Source of the DNA: Centipeda infelix ATCC 43532
GTDB lineage: Bacteria > Bacillota > Negativicutes > Selenomonadales > Selenomonadaceae
Direction of reading: 5' to 3'
NCBI RefSeq assembly: GCF_000234095.1
Contig: NZ_JH376800.1
Coordinates: forward strand, 139,502-203,501
DNA length: 64,000 nt
Shown here: positions 17,152 through 25,805 of the stretch, one piece after another
How the letters are laid out: the number at the start of each line of letters is the position of its first letter
Numbering within the stretch: the first letter of the stretch is position 1
The notes under the pieces: model-generated
Seen by the model: only the letters and a program-made list of their open reading frames with translations
Database searches by the model: none
Told to the model about the DNA's origin: nothing
Translations under genes and position numbers: made by a program

Positions 17152-18441
17152 ATGAAAAAAATAGATGTGAGTCTATGGCTATTTGGAACCGTTTTTCTCT
17201 ACCCGATTCTTGGAATCGCCTTTTCTCTTGCCTATCTCATTTATAAAACACTGACATCATGGCGCGAGCCGTTTTACCCGTCTCCACTTAAGGACGCTCT
17301 TCTGTGTGGTCTGATTGCTGGTGCTCTTGGATATAATATGCTGGGAGCAGGAACATCGGATATAACAGTCTATTTTATTCAGATCACGGATTATTTTGTC
17401 AACGAGATTCCCTATGTACTTGCCAGAGATGCAGACTTCCTCTATACACGCGACTTCCTTTTTGCATGGGCGGCGTATGCGCGTGATATACATCTCGTCC
17501 CCTTTGTTGTGGGATTCTCCGTCTATGCGATTGCCTTCTATGTTCTCCTTGATCAGATTCGACGCATTGATCGGCCAATTGCGTACTGGAAGGTCGTCCT
17601 TCTGGGCGTTGTTATGGTCTATGTGGTTGGGATCTTTCTTGTAATCAACAACACGCGAAATGTTTTTGCCTTTGTGCTCATCTCTTTTGCTGTATATCGG
17701 GAAATCGTACAGAAGAAGCTAAATTTTATCACAATCCTGTTTTATATCTTGCCGTTGGGGCTTCATACCGCTGCTCTTGTGCTCCTGTTTGTACGATTCA
17801 TTGCGGTTCCGGTACAGCGTATGCGCTGGATCTTCTTGAGCTTTGCTTTCCTGATGCCTCTTTTCGTTGAGTTTGCCTATGAGTACGTCAGCGTTCTAGG
17901 TGCATTAGGAATACTTGGTGAGTTTATTGGACGTACCATTCTGAAGGCATATTTCTTCCTGAATTGGACAGAGGGCGGATTTGCCAGTCAAGTGGTTCAA
18001 TACACTTCATACTATGTTCAGCGCTATTATGGTGGGTTTATCCTCTGCGTATTCCTGCTGCTGATGTTTGTGAATCGAAAATCCGAGTGTTTTGCACGGG
18101 TCAAGAACAATCTCATGACAGTATATTTATACATTGTGATTGTTATGGCTCTTGCATCGCTCAGCATTGTCACAGGTGCTTTTTGGCGCTTCGAGGCTCT
18201 TGTGCTTCTGTTTTGCCCTATTTTCTTGTTGCCCTGCATTGCTGAGATCAATCGTCCAACGCGCTATCTCTTGGCACTTTGGATTCCGACTCTCTTGCCA
18301 CTCGTTCTTTATACGATAAAATACGAGTATAATGCTGTTGCCGTGATTGAGAGCTTGGATGCGATGGCGGGTATGAATTACTTCACAATCCTCTGGCATG
18401 GATTAGTGGGGGGATACGCTGTAATTACGTCGTTCTTCTGA
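17152..18441 (+). CDS. EpsG family polysaccharide polymerase (Wzy-like)
   Basis: An integral membrane protein of about 429 residues with roughly ten to twelve hydrophobic segments, matching the EpsG family of repeat-unit polymerases. It is the only recognisable polymerase candidate in the whole polysaccharide region. The periplasmic-side loops with GTSDITVYF and VINNTRNVFAF fit the EpsG pattern. ATG 17152 with GAGAG eight bases upstream is chosen; ATG 17137, which overlaps the previous stop, is possible. It probably joins lipid-linked repeat units after flipping by the Wzx encoded at 19521. Confidence 0.78.
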   Translation: MKKIDVSLWLFGTVFLYPILGIAFSLAYLIYKTLTSWREPFYPSPLKDALLCGLIAGALGYNMLGAGTSDITVYFIQITDYFVNEIPYVLARDADFLYTRDFLFAWAAYARDIHLVPFVVGFSVYAIAFYVLLDQIRRIDRPIAYWKVVLLGVVMVYVVGIFLVINNTRNVFAFVLISFAVYREIVQKKLNFITILFYILPLGLHTAALVLLFVRFIAVPVQRMRWIFLSFAFLMPLFVEFAYEYVSVLGALGILGEFIGRTILKAYFFLNWTEGGFASQVVQYTSYYVQRYYGGFILCVFLLLMFVNRKSECFARVKNNLMTVYLYIVIVMALASLSIVTGAFWRFEALVLLFCPIFLLPCIAEINRPTRYLLALWIPTLLPLVLYTIKYEYNAVAVIESLDAMAGMNYFTILWHGLVGGYAVITSFF

Positions 18442-18471
18442 AGAAAAATTAGTGTTGTGACAGGTGATTGT

Positions 18472-19485
18472 ATGAATCAAGATCTTATCAGCATTGTCGT
18501 TCCGATCTACAATGTGGAATCCTATGTGGAGCAATGCATTGCCTCGCTGACAGCGCAGACATATGAGCGTCTGGAGATCATTCTGGTGGATGACGGCTCT
18601 ACGGATGGCAGTCCTGCGATCTGTGATGCGTGGGCAGAGAAAGATCCGCGCATCATGGTGATTCACAAGCAGAATGGGGGGCTTTCCGATGCGCGGAACA
18701 CAGGCATTGAGGCTGCGCATGGAGAATACTTGATGTTGATCGACGGGGATGACTATATTCTTCCGATGACGTGTGAGCGACTGCGCCAGATTGCCCATAA
18801 ATTTGATGCGGATATTGTCATCTCAAATCTTATCTATGTTTATCCTGACGGAACACATAAATATTATCGGCCGGAGGAGCCGCATCAATGTATGTGCTGT
18901 ACAGGAGAGGAGGCGTTTGCTGAGTATTTTAAGACCTTTCGATTTGATTTCATGATTGCACCGACCAAGTTCTATCGCAGAGAATTGTTCTTTTCGAGTG
19001 AACGAATCCGTTTCCCTTTTGGTCGTCTTGGGGAGGATGTCTACACGAACTATCGTCTTCTTTATGAGGCAAATAAGGTTGGTGTCACCTCGGAGGCATT
19101 TTACTGCTACGTCCAGCGGAGTGGAAGTATCACGTCCAACTATACTCCTCGATTTATACGGGACTTGATTGATTGTACAAAGGGGTATTTAGAGTGGGGC
19201 GCAGATAAACCCTTACATATTCAGAAGCTGTTAGAACGGGGATCATTTCGTGATTTCTTCTATCTTCAGTGGAAAATTGATGATATAGGGATGAACAAAG
19301 AACTTCGTCATGATATGGATGAGTTCTATCTGTTTATACAGAGCAGAACCTATGGAGTTCTGAATAACGAATATATGGGAAAATCCTTACGAATGAAATA
19401 CTTGATATATTGCCTGCGGTTATATCCTGTGTTCCTATTCCTGAGAAAAGTATTCGTGGGTATCCATAAGGCTTTGCGTCACTAA
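18472..19485 (+). CDS. Glycosyltransferase family 2
   Basis: A 337-residue GT-A glycosyltransferase closely resembling the one at 16112. Motifs are ISIVVPIYNVESYV, LVDDGSTDGSPAICD, LIDGDDYI and LGEDVYTNYRL. The last ~60 residues contain a hydrophobic helix (YCLRLYPVFLFLRKVF) suggesting membrane association. ATG 18472 with AGGTGAT just upstream is preferred over GTG 18457. Donor and acceptor are unknown. Confidence 0.85.
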   Translation: MNQDLISIVVPIYNVESYVEQCIASLTAQTYERLEIILVDDGSTDGSPAICDAWAEKDPRIMVIHKQNGGLSDARNTGIEAAHGEYLMLIDGDDYILPMTCERLRQIAHKFDADIVISNLIYVYPDGTHKYYRPEEPHQCMCCTGEEAFAEYFKTFRFDFMIAPTKFYRRELFFSSERIRFPFGRLGEDVYTNYRLLYEANKVGVTSEAFYCYVQRSGSITSNYTPRFIRDLIDCTKGYLEWGADKPLHIQKLLERGSFRDFFYLQWKIDDIGMNKELRHDMDEFYLFIQSRTYGVLNNEYMGKSLRMKYLIYCLRLYPVFLFLRKVFVGIHKALRH

Positions 19486-19520
19486 ATCAGTCTGCATGAT
19501 CATATTCATAGGAGCTTATA

Positions 19521-20990
19521 TTGGATAAAGAAAAGATACAGCGTGCGACAGTTGCAGGAGTCGTGTGGAAATTCTTGGAGCGAGGCTCTTCACAGGTGGT
19601 GACGCTCCTCGTATCGATTGTATTGGCACGACTCCTCAGTCCTGATGAATATGGTATTATCGCGATGACGATGATCTTCATCGCACTCACAGAGGTTTTT
19701 CTAAAAAATGGGATCGGGGATGCCCTGATTCAGCAGGCACAGTATGACGCACGTTCCTTCTCAACGATGTTCTATGTGAGTCTGGGGATCTCAGGCCTGC
19801 TCTATGTGATTCTCTATGCGGCAGCTCCATATTTTGGCAGTCTAATGAACAGCGATGAGCTTCCCCTTGTTTTGCGGGTGCTGGGGCTGCGCCTCCCCTT
19901 CTCCGCGATGTATTCCATTCAGCAGGCGTATGTATCACAGCAAATGGTGTTTCGAAAATTGTTCCCATCGACACTGTCGAGTACCGTTGTTTCCGGCTTT
20001 GTCGGACTGGGGCTTGCCTATATGGGGTACGGCGTTTGGGCACTCGTTGGGCAAAATCTTACAGCAGTTGCTATTCGCACAGCATCGTTGCAGCTGCTCA
20101 TTCCGTGGAGACCGTCTCTGGTTTTTGACGGGGCTGCCTTTCATCGACTCTTTTCCTTTGGTTGGCGTGTGCTGGTGACGAATGTGATCAGCACGGTGTT
20201 TAGTGAGATGAGGGGGTTCTTCATCGGGCGTTTTTACAGTCCTGCCGATCTTGCCTTTGCAAATCAGGGCGCACGGTTTCCACAACTGATTGCGGGAAAT
20301 ATATCAACGGCGTTTTCGGATACCCTGTTCCCTGCGTTCTCTCATTTAAGAGAGGATCGAAAACAACTGCGTGGAGCCGCCTCGGCGGCGATGACAACGG
20401 GTGGGTTTCTCGTTGCGGGGCTTATGGGCGTTCTGGCGGGGACGGCGGATTCACTCATTCATGTTGTTTTGACGGATAAATGGATGGCCTGTGTGCCTTA
20501 TCTCCAATGCGTATGCATCTTGGAGTTGTTCGCATTTCTCAGTGTAGTCAACCTTCAGACCCTTCTTGGTCTTGGTCGTGCAGATATCGTTCTAAAGCTG
20601 GAGCTCATCAAAAAACCGGTTTATTTTCTGTTGATTTCGATTGGTGTTATGTTTAGTCCCTTAGCAATTGTGGCGTTACATGCACTCTATAGTATCATTG
20701 GGTTTTGTATGAATGCTGTACCCAACCGTAAGCTTATTGACTATCATTTAAGTGATCAATTGCGTGATGTCTTGCCATCAATTTTCCTTGCTTTAATCTT
20801 GTCAGGGTTACTGCAATATACACAATATATTCTCCCACATGAGTTCTTTTATCTATGTATGGAGGGGCTTGTCGGCATCACCCTGTATATTGCTCTTGGA
20901 AAGTTGTTTTGTTTGCGTGGTGCTGAAACGCTGTGTCAGGGAGCATATACACGCATTAAGAATGTTCGACATCGTGGGGATGATAATTGA
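19521..20990 (+). CDS. Wzx-type lipopolysaccharide/polysaccharide flippase (MOP superfamily), part A
   Basis: A 489-residue integral membrane protein with about 12-14 helices. The N-terminal ATVAGVVWKFLERGSSQVV and LLSPDEYGIIAMTMIF are characteristic of the WzxC/PST (polysaccharide_synt, MviN-like) family. It should flip lipid-linked repeat units across the inner membrane. The start is TTG 19521 behind TAGGAG (19509-19514). A second, unrelated-looking flippase is encoded at 45816. Confidence 0.87.
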   Translation: MDKEKIQRATVAGVVWKFLERGSSQVVTLLVSIVLARLLSPDEYGIIAMTMIFIALTEVFLKNGIGDALIQQAQYDARSFSTMFYVSLGISGLLYVILYAAAPYFGSLMNSDELPLVLRVLGLRLPFSAMYSIQQAYVSQQMVFRKLFPSTLSSTVVSGFVGLGLAYMGYGVWALVGQNLTAVAIRTASLQLLIPWRPSLVFDGAAFHRLFSFGWRVLVTNVISTVFSEMRGFFIGRFYSPADLAFANQGARFPQLIAGNISTAFSDTLFPAFSHLREDRKQLRGAASAAMTTGGFLVAGLMGVLAGTADSLIHVVLTDKWMACVPYLQCVCILELFAFLSVVNLQTLLGLGRADIVLKLELIKKPVYFLLISIGVMFSPLAIVALHALYSIIGFCMNAVPNRKLIDYHLSDQLRDVLPSIFLALILSGLLQYTQYILPHEFFYLCMEGLVGITLYIALGKLFCLRGAETLCQGAYTRIKNVRHRGDDN

Positions 20991-21012
20991 TCATGTCATA
21001 TTGGAGGAAAAC

Positions 21013-22185
21013 ATGCTAAAGAGAATTGCGAAGATGATTTTGCCCGCAGGTCTCCGCAGAACTTTACGTAGAGGAGCGGAAATGACGGTGGCTTATATTC
21101 TGTCTCCATTATCCGTGAAAAAAAATAAAGTTGTCTTTATCAACGTTGCCGGGCGGGGGTTTGGCTGTAATCCGAAATACATTGCCTTGGAAATGCTACG
21201 ACAACAACTTCCCGTCGATCTCGTATGGCTTGTATCAAAGGATGATCCTGCAATACCGCACGAAGTTCGTCAAGTACGCTGGGGCAGTCTTAGCATGCTT
21301 TATGAACTTGCGACGGCCGGTGTCATCATCACAAATGTCAAGTCAAGGATTCCCTTCATCAAGAAAAAGGAGCAGCTTCTCATACAGACATGGCATGGTT
21401 CGAATGCCTATAAATGTGTCGAGGCAGAGATTATAGAAGAACAGGAATGTGACTATATTAAAGACAGTAAGGTAAACTCCGCAATCACGGATGTATTTAT
21501 CTCAGATAGTCCATATACATCACAGTGGTATCGGGACGCGTTTTGGTGTCATTGCGATATATGGGAAACCGGGATGCCGCGCAACGATGTCTACTGTAAT
21601 ATGTCAGCTGAGGCAATGGAAGCCCTCAGAAAGAGCCTTGGCATTGCACAAGGAAAAAAGATTTGGATGTATGCGCCAACGTTCCGTGACTTTGTGGAGC
21701 AGGATACCTACAAGTTGAATTTTGAAGCTGTACAAACTGCTTTGCAGCAGCATTTTGGCGGAGAGTGGGTAGGACTTCTTCGCCTGCATCCCATCGTAAA
21801 TCCGGATCTTTTTCCTCCTTCGGATGCAGAGATGATCAATGTATCCTCTTTCGGCGATCCTCAGGAACTCTTTGCTCTGACGGATGCACTGATCTCTGAT
21901 TATTCTTCTTTAATCAATGATTTCATTATGATGAAAAAACCTGTTTTTCTCTACACGCCCGATTATGATAGTTACATTGCGCGGGAGCGTCAGCTGAAGC
22001 AGATCTACTTTGATCTTCCACTCCGACGGAATCGCACAGATGACGAACTTTGTGCGGACATTTTGGCGTTTCATAGCGAGAAATATCAGGAAGATATGAC
22101 ATCCTACTGGAAGAACTATGGTTGTATATTGGATGGTAAGGCAAGTGAGCGCGTTGTTGAACGCTTAAAAAAGTTTATCTTGTAG
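21013..22185 (+). CDS. CDP-glycerol phosphotransferase (TagB/TagF family), second copy
   Basis: A 390-residue CDP-polyol phosphotransferase. Motifs: IQTWHGSNAYKCVE, WETGMPRNDVY, WMYAPTFRDF, LLRLHPIVNPD and TDALISDYSSLINDF. It is homologous to the enzyme at 13108 but clearly diverged. Three genes resembling the CDP-2-glycerol pathway follow at once, so it is the best candidate to transfer glycerol 2-phosphate to a repeat-unit sugar (inference). ATG 21013 follows TTGGAGG; the frame is open upstream into the flippase gene but that extension is not needed. Confidence 0.85.
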   Translation: MLKRIAKMILPAGLRRTLRRGAEMTVAYILSPLSVKKNKVVFINVAGRGFGCNPKYIALEMLRQQLPVDLVWLVSKDDPAIPHEVRQVRWGSLSMLYELATAGVIITNVKSRIPFIKKKEQLLIQTWHGSNAYKCVEAEIIEEQECDYIKDSKVNSAITDVFISDSPYTSQWYRDAFWCHCDIWETGMPRNDVYCNMSAEAMEALRKSLGIAQGKKIWMYAPTFRDFVEQDTYKLNFEAVQTALQQHFGGEWVGLLRLHPIVNPDLFPPSDAEMINVSSFGDPQELFALTDALISDYSSLINDFIMMKKPVFLYTPDYDSYIARERQLKQIYFDLPLRRNRTDDELCADILAFHSEKYQEDMTSYWKNYGCILDGKASERVVERLKKFIL

Positions 22186-22204
22186 TCATGCGAGGTGGTC
22201 AGGG

Positions 22205-23239
22205 GTGGAGTTTTCAGATAATCTGTTGATTTCGGATCGTGCAATCTTCCGAGTAAGAGAGCTTCTGCAACGGGAAGGCTCCTACAGTAAAATTCTTTTA
22301 CTTACGGGACCTCATGTAGATCGACTCTATGGAGCTGTTGTCTTGCGGCAGCTCGCAGAACTAGGAGATGTTCTGAAAGTCCATGTCGAAAAAAATGAGA
22401 TTTCATTCGCTATGCAGCTTGCTGAGGATGTGATCACGCAGGAGATTGATCTTATTGTAGGGCTCGGCGGAGGCAAGGCTCTTGATGTCAGCAAATATGC
22501 GGCATATATTGCAAAGAGACCGTTGCTTTCGATACCTACTACAATATCAAACGATGGGATTGCTTCACCAATTGCGGTTCTTAAGCGTGTCGATGGAAAG
22601 CCTATGAGTCTTGGGTGTCGGATGCCGAGCATGATGGTGCTCGATACGGAGATCCTTCTGCACAGTCCGCGCGCCTTGATTCAGGCAGGGATTGGAGATA
22701 CAATATCGAATTATATGGCACTGCGCGATTGGAAGCTCGCATGTCGCCGTGGAAAAGATACGATGAATGGTTATGCCTATCTGATGTCACAGACGTCCCT
22801 TGATGTTCTGATGCGTACGGAGTTCGATGATATTTCTCCGGGCTTCATTGAGGTTCTGGCACGTTCACTTGTTCTCTCCGGTATTGCTATGTCGCTTGCC
22901 GGAAGCAGTCGCCCGGTAAGCGGGTCGGAGCATCTCTTTAGTCATGCTCTGGACTATTTTTTGCAGCTCAATAATCTTCATGGGCTGCAGACCGCATTGG
23001 GAACCGTTGTCGTGTTGAAACTCATCGGTGAAGATGCCTCCGCAGTTGAACGGTATTTACGTCGCTTCCATGTGGACATTAATCCTGCGCATATGAAGAT
23101 TTCTGAAGAGAATTTTGTTTACTGCCTGCAGCATGCTACTGATATGCGTAAACATCGCTATACATATTTGCATGAAGTGGATCTCGATACGGAGCAGTTA
23201 AAGCGTCTGTATGCACAACTACTGGAGGAATGGAAATGA
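22205..23239 (+). CDS. Iron-containing dehydrogenase of the glycerol-1-phosphate dehydrogenase group (Gtp1-like)
   Basis: A 344-residue protein of the AraM/EgsA-type sn-glycerol-1-phosphate dehydrogenase family. NAD-binding GLGGGKALDVSKYAA and PTTISNDGIASP sit in the N-terminal half; metal-ligand regions are AGIGDTISNYMALRDW and SGSEHLFSHALDYF, with a later LHGLQTALGTVVVL. In pneumococcal 23F-type capsule loci a reductase called Gtp1 makes glycerol from dihydroxyacetone for CDP-2-glycerol synthesis (recalled from the literature). A true G1P dehydrogenase is the alternative. It starts with GTG 22205 after GAGGTGG and overlaps the next gene by four bases. Confidence 0.75.
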   Translation: MEFSDNLLISDRAIFRVRELLQREGSYSKILLLTGPHVDRLYGAVVLRQLAELGDVLKVHVEKNEISFAMQLAEDVITQEIDLIVGLGGGKALDVSKYAAYIAKRPLLSIPTTISNDGIASPIAVLKRVDGKPMSLGCRMPSMMVLDTEILLHSPRALIQAGIGDTISNYMALRDWKLACRRGKDTMNGYAYLMSQTSLDVLMRTEFDDISPGFIEVLARSLVLSGIAMSLAGSSRPVSGSEHLFSHALDYFLQLNNLHGLQTALGTVVVLKLIGEDASAVERYLRRFHVDINPAHMKISEENFVYCLQHATDMRKHRYTYLHEVDLDTEQLKRLYAQLLEEWK

Positions 23240-23943
23240 AAGCATTAATTTTAGCAGCGGGCATCGGATCAAGACTCGCTCCCCTGACGGATGACTTGCC
23301 GAAGTCTCTTGTTCCGGTGAATGGAATGCCGATTCTCTTCAAGCAGATTGAGAACCTTCATCAAAATGGGATCATAGATATATCTATTGTTACGGGCTAT
23401 CGAGCAGACCTTTTGAAGAATGCGGTCAAAGAGAAGTATTCAGATGTCCAGTTTATCGATAATGCGGACTACCTAGATACCAATAATATGTATTCGGCAT
23501 ATTTGGCACGAGACTTGTTTTCCGACACGCCTTTTCTCATGATGAATGCAGATGTGTTTTATGATGCTTCTGTTATCCATTCGTTGTTACAGTATCCTGC
23601 AGAAAGTGCCATTGTTACGGATATTGGAAACTATCTTGACGAGTCGATGAAGGTGATCGAGAAGGACGGAAGACTGGTTAAGATCTCAAAGGCGATCACG
23701 AAAGAAGAGGCTCTTGGTGCTTCAATTGATGTCTATAAGTTTTCGGCAAATGCGGGATCATTATTTTTTAACGCATGTAAAACTTATATTGAGGAAAAAA
23801 AAGAATTGAAGCTATGGAGCGAAGTCGCTCTTGATGATATTCTTAAGAAGAGCATATTTAAGGCATGTCCATTGAATGGTCGATGGATGGAGATAGACAA
23901 TCACGACGACTTAAAAGTGGCAGAAGCCATGTTCAAGGAGTGA
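23236..23943 (+). CDS. Nucleotidyltransferase, LicC/Gtp2-like cytidylyltransferase
   Basis: A 235-residue nucleotidyltransferase. MKALILAAGIGSRLAPLT with PKSLVPVNGMPIL is the NTP-transferase signature; the NMYSAYLAR segment and a C-terminal EIDNHDDLKVAEAMF resemble phosphocholine/glycerol-2-phosphate cytidylyltransferases of pneumococcus. The expected reaction is CTP plus a small phospho-alcohol giving the CDP-alcohol. ATG 23236 is chosen because GGAGG is seven bases upstream; ATG 23230 is too close. Neighbours point to glycerol 2-phosphate as substrate, but phosphocholine cannot be excluded. Confidence 0.72.
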   Translation: MKALILAAGIGSRLAPLTDDLPKSLVPVNGMPILFKQIENLHQNGIIDISIVTGYRADLLKNAVKEKYSDVQFIDNADYLDTNNMYSAYLARDLFSDTPFLMMNADVFYDASVIHSLLQYPAESAIVTDIGNYLDESMKVIEKDGRLVKISKAITKEEALGASIDVYKFSANAGSLFFNACKTYIEEKKELKLWSEVALDDILKKSIFKACPLNGRWMEIDNHDDLKVAEAMFKE

Positions 23944-23946
23944 GCG

Positions 23947-24771
23947 ATGGGATATTTGGACTGTTTTCACGTTGATGCCGCTCTCTTAAAATCAAAGAAG
24001 CTTTTCCTTTTCGATATGGATGGAACGATCAATCAGGAAGATGTTTTGATTCCAGGAGCGAAGGAACTTCTGGAGGAGATTCAGAGCGTAGGCAGTCGAT
24101 TTGTCTTTATTACAAACAATTCGTCGAAGTCTGTGCGTGATTATATTGAAAAAATGAGACGTCTTGGGATTTCGACCAATACAGATCATTTCTTTACAGC
24201 CGGACAGGCAACGGCTCTTTATTTGCGGGAATACCATGTGGACGCTCTGATCTATTGTATGGGGACACACTCATTTCGAGAAGAACTCCGTTCCTACGGG
24301 TTAAGAATCACAGAAGTTCCAAATGCAGGAGCTAAGGTTGTGGTTGTGGGATTTGACACAGAATTAACCAGTGAGAAAATAAGAAATACATGCGAAATGC
24401 TCACAGAAGATGTTGCATACATTGCGACGAATCCGGATTTAGCGTGTCCTGTGTCCTTTGGTTTTATCCCCGATTGTGGTGCAATATGCCGGATGATTGC
24501 CTGTGCTGTTGGAAAAGAGCCGATTTTCATAGGAAAGCCCTCCCGCATTATGGTCGATGCGGTTGCAGAGAAATTTCAGATTCCATTAGCAGATATTGTT
24601 GTCGTTGGTGATCGTCTGTATACGGATATTGCAACCGGTTTGAATGCGGGGGTTGATACAGTCTGTGTATTGACAGGGGAGGCAACGTTGGATGACATTC
24701 GGGATGGAGACATCCGTCCGACGTTCACATTAAACAGCGTAAATGATCTCTATCGTGCCTTAACTGTATAA
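23947..24771 (+). CDS. HAD-IIA family phosphatase/phosphotransferase (NagD-like; Gtp3-like)
   Basis: A 274-residue HAD-superfamily protein. Motif I is LFDMDGTIN (nucleophile Asp at about 19), motif II VFITNNSSKS, and motif III/IV IGKPSRIMVD and VVGDRLYTDIATGLNAG, with the C2a cap of NagD and p-nitrophenyl phosphatases between. In pneumococcus 23F a HAD protein (Gtp3) was reported to form glycerol 2-phosphate; gene order here (dehydrogenase, nucleotidyltransferase, HAD) matches that trio. AAGGAGTGAG precedes ATG 23947. A plain phosphatase is the conservative reading. Confidence 0.75.
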   Translation: MGYLDCFHVDAALLKSKKLFLFDMDGTINQEDVLIPGAKELLEEIQSVGSRFVFITNNSSKSVRDYIEKMRRLGISTNTDHFFTAGQATALYLREYHVDALIYCMGTHSFREELRSYGLRITEVPNAGAKVVVVGFDTELTSEKIRNTCEMLTEDVAYIATNPDLACPVSFGFIPDCGAICRMIACAVGKEPIFIGKPSRIMVDAVAEKFQIPLADIVVVGDRLYTDIATGLNAGVDTVCVLTGEATLDDIRDGDIRPTFTLNSVNDLYRALTV

Positions 24772-24804
24772 ACTGGTGTAAAAGAAAGTAGTGGAACTCT
24801 GCCT

Positions 24805-25755
24805 ATGTTAATGCGTGCACTCAGAAAAATGAAGCGATGGGGACGTGTGGCGTTTGATTACACGAATACTACGAAGGATGGAGCTGTTTGCTATCATAAT
24901 TGGTGGCCGTGTAATTATGAGGAAGAGTGGTTTCATCGTTTTGTTGTACAAAATATTGGAACAGAACGTTGCTATCATTTCTTTTCTGTATTTGGTCCAC
25001 GTATTGCGTTGACGCTGCCAACACCGAATAAAGTTTTTTTCTGTGGTGAAAATGTGCATAACGCAGAGTGGCCCTATAAAAGCTATCAAGATCATGCACT
25101 TGGAGATGTCAAGCTGGCTCTCGGATATGATGATATACAGGATGAACGATATATTCGATTTCCTCTGTGGTTGCTCTATATGTTCGATCCTGTTGTTGAC
25201 CGATATGCCATCCGTGAGCGAATTGAAGAAATCAATCATGCAGAGAATACAAGAAAATATGAATGTGTATTGATTTCCAGACACGATAAGTGGAATATGC
25301 GTGGTCCAATTTATGATGCATTGAAAGATCATTTGGCTATTTCCTGTGCTGGGAAATGGAAGCAAAACACTGATGAACTGTGGACGGTTTACAATGATGA
25401 TAAACCACGCTATCTAAAAGAGTTTAAGTTTAATATCTGCCCGGAGAATTTTGACACGCCGTATTATGTTACAGAGAAGCTGTTTGAAGCCTTTCGGAGT
25501 GGAACAATTCCTATTTATGCAGGCGGAGGCGATCATCCGGAGCCGGAAATTGTGAATCGAAGCGCACTACTCCTTTGGGAGCGAGGACAAAGTGATCATA
25601 GTGCCTTGGTACAGGAAGTTATACGGCTCGCACGCGATGAGATATACTATGATAAATTTGTACATCAGGTTCGTTTGCTTCCGTATACGGAAGAGTTTGT
25701 TTATGAACAGTTTTCATCGCTGAAAGAGCGGTTGTTGCAGATAAGACGAGGGTGA
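24805..25755 (+). CDS. Glycosyltransferase family 10 (alpha-1,3/4-fucosyltransferase type)
   Basis: A 316-residue protein with the GT10 C-terminal signature: FNICPENFDTPYYVTEKLFEAF then RSGTIPIYAGGG, the GDP-fucose binding segment shared with Helicobacter FucT and animal enzymes. Upstream are KVFFCGENVH and LISRHDKWNMRGPIYDAL, typical of the N-terminal GT-B half. The expected reaction is transfer of L-fucose from GDP-fucose. GDP-fucose synthesis genes (gmd, fcl, manC) follow within the locus. ATG 24805 is used; ATG 24811 is possible. Only a weak AGTGGA lies upstream. Confidence 0.83.
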   Translation: MLMRALRKMKRWGRVAFDYTNTTKDGAVCYHNWWPCNYEEEWFHRFVVQNIGTERCYHFFSVFGPRIALTLPTPNKVFFCGENVHNAEWPYKSYQDHALGDVKLALGYDDIQDERYIRFPLWLLYMFDPVVDRYAIRERIEEINHAENTRKYECVLISRHDKWNMRGPIYDALKDHLAISCAGKWKQNTDELWTVYNDDKPRYLKEFKFNICPENFDTPYYVTEKLFEAFRSGTIPIYAGGGDHPEPEIVNRSALLLWERGQSDHSALVQEVIRLARDEIYYDKFVHQVRLLPYTEEFVYEQFSSLKERLLQIRRG

Positions 25756-25805
25756 ACGCACTCACATCAGGAAATCCACACTGATTGCTCTTGGAGGTAT
25801 ACGTT

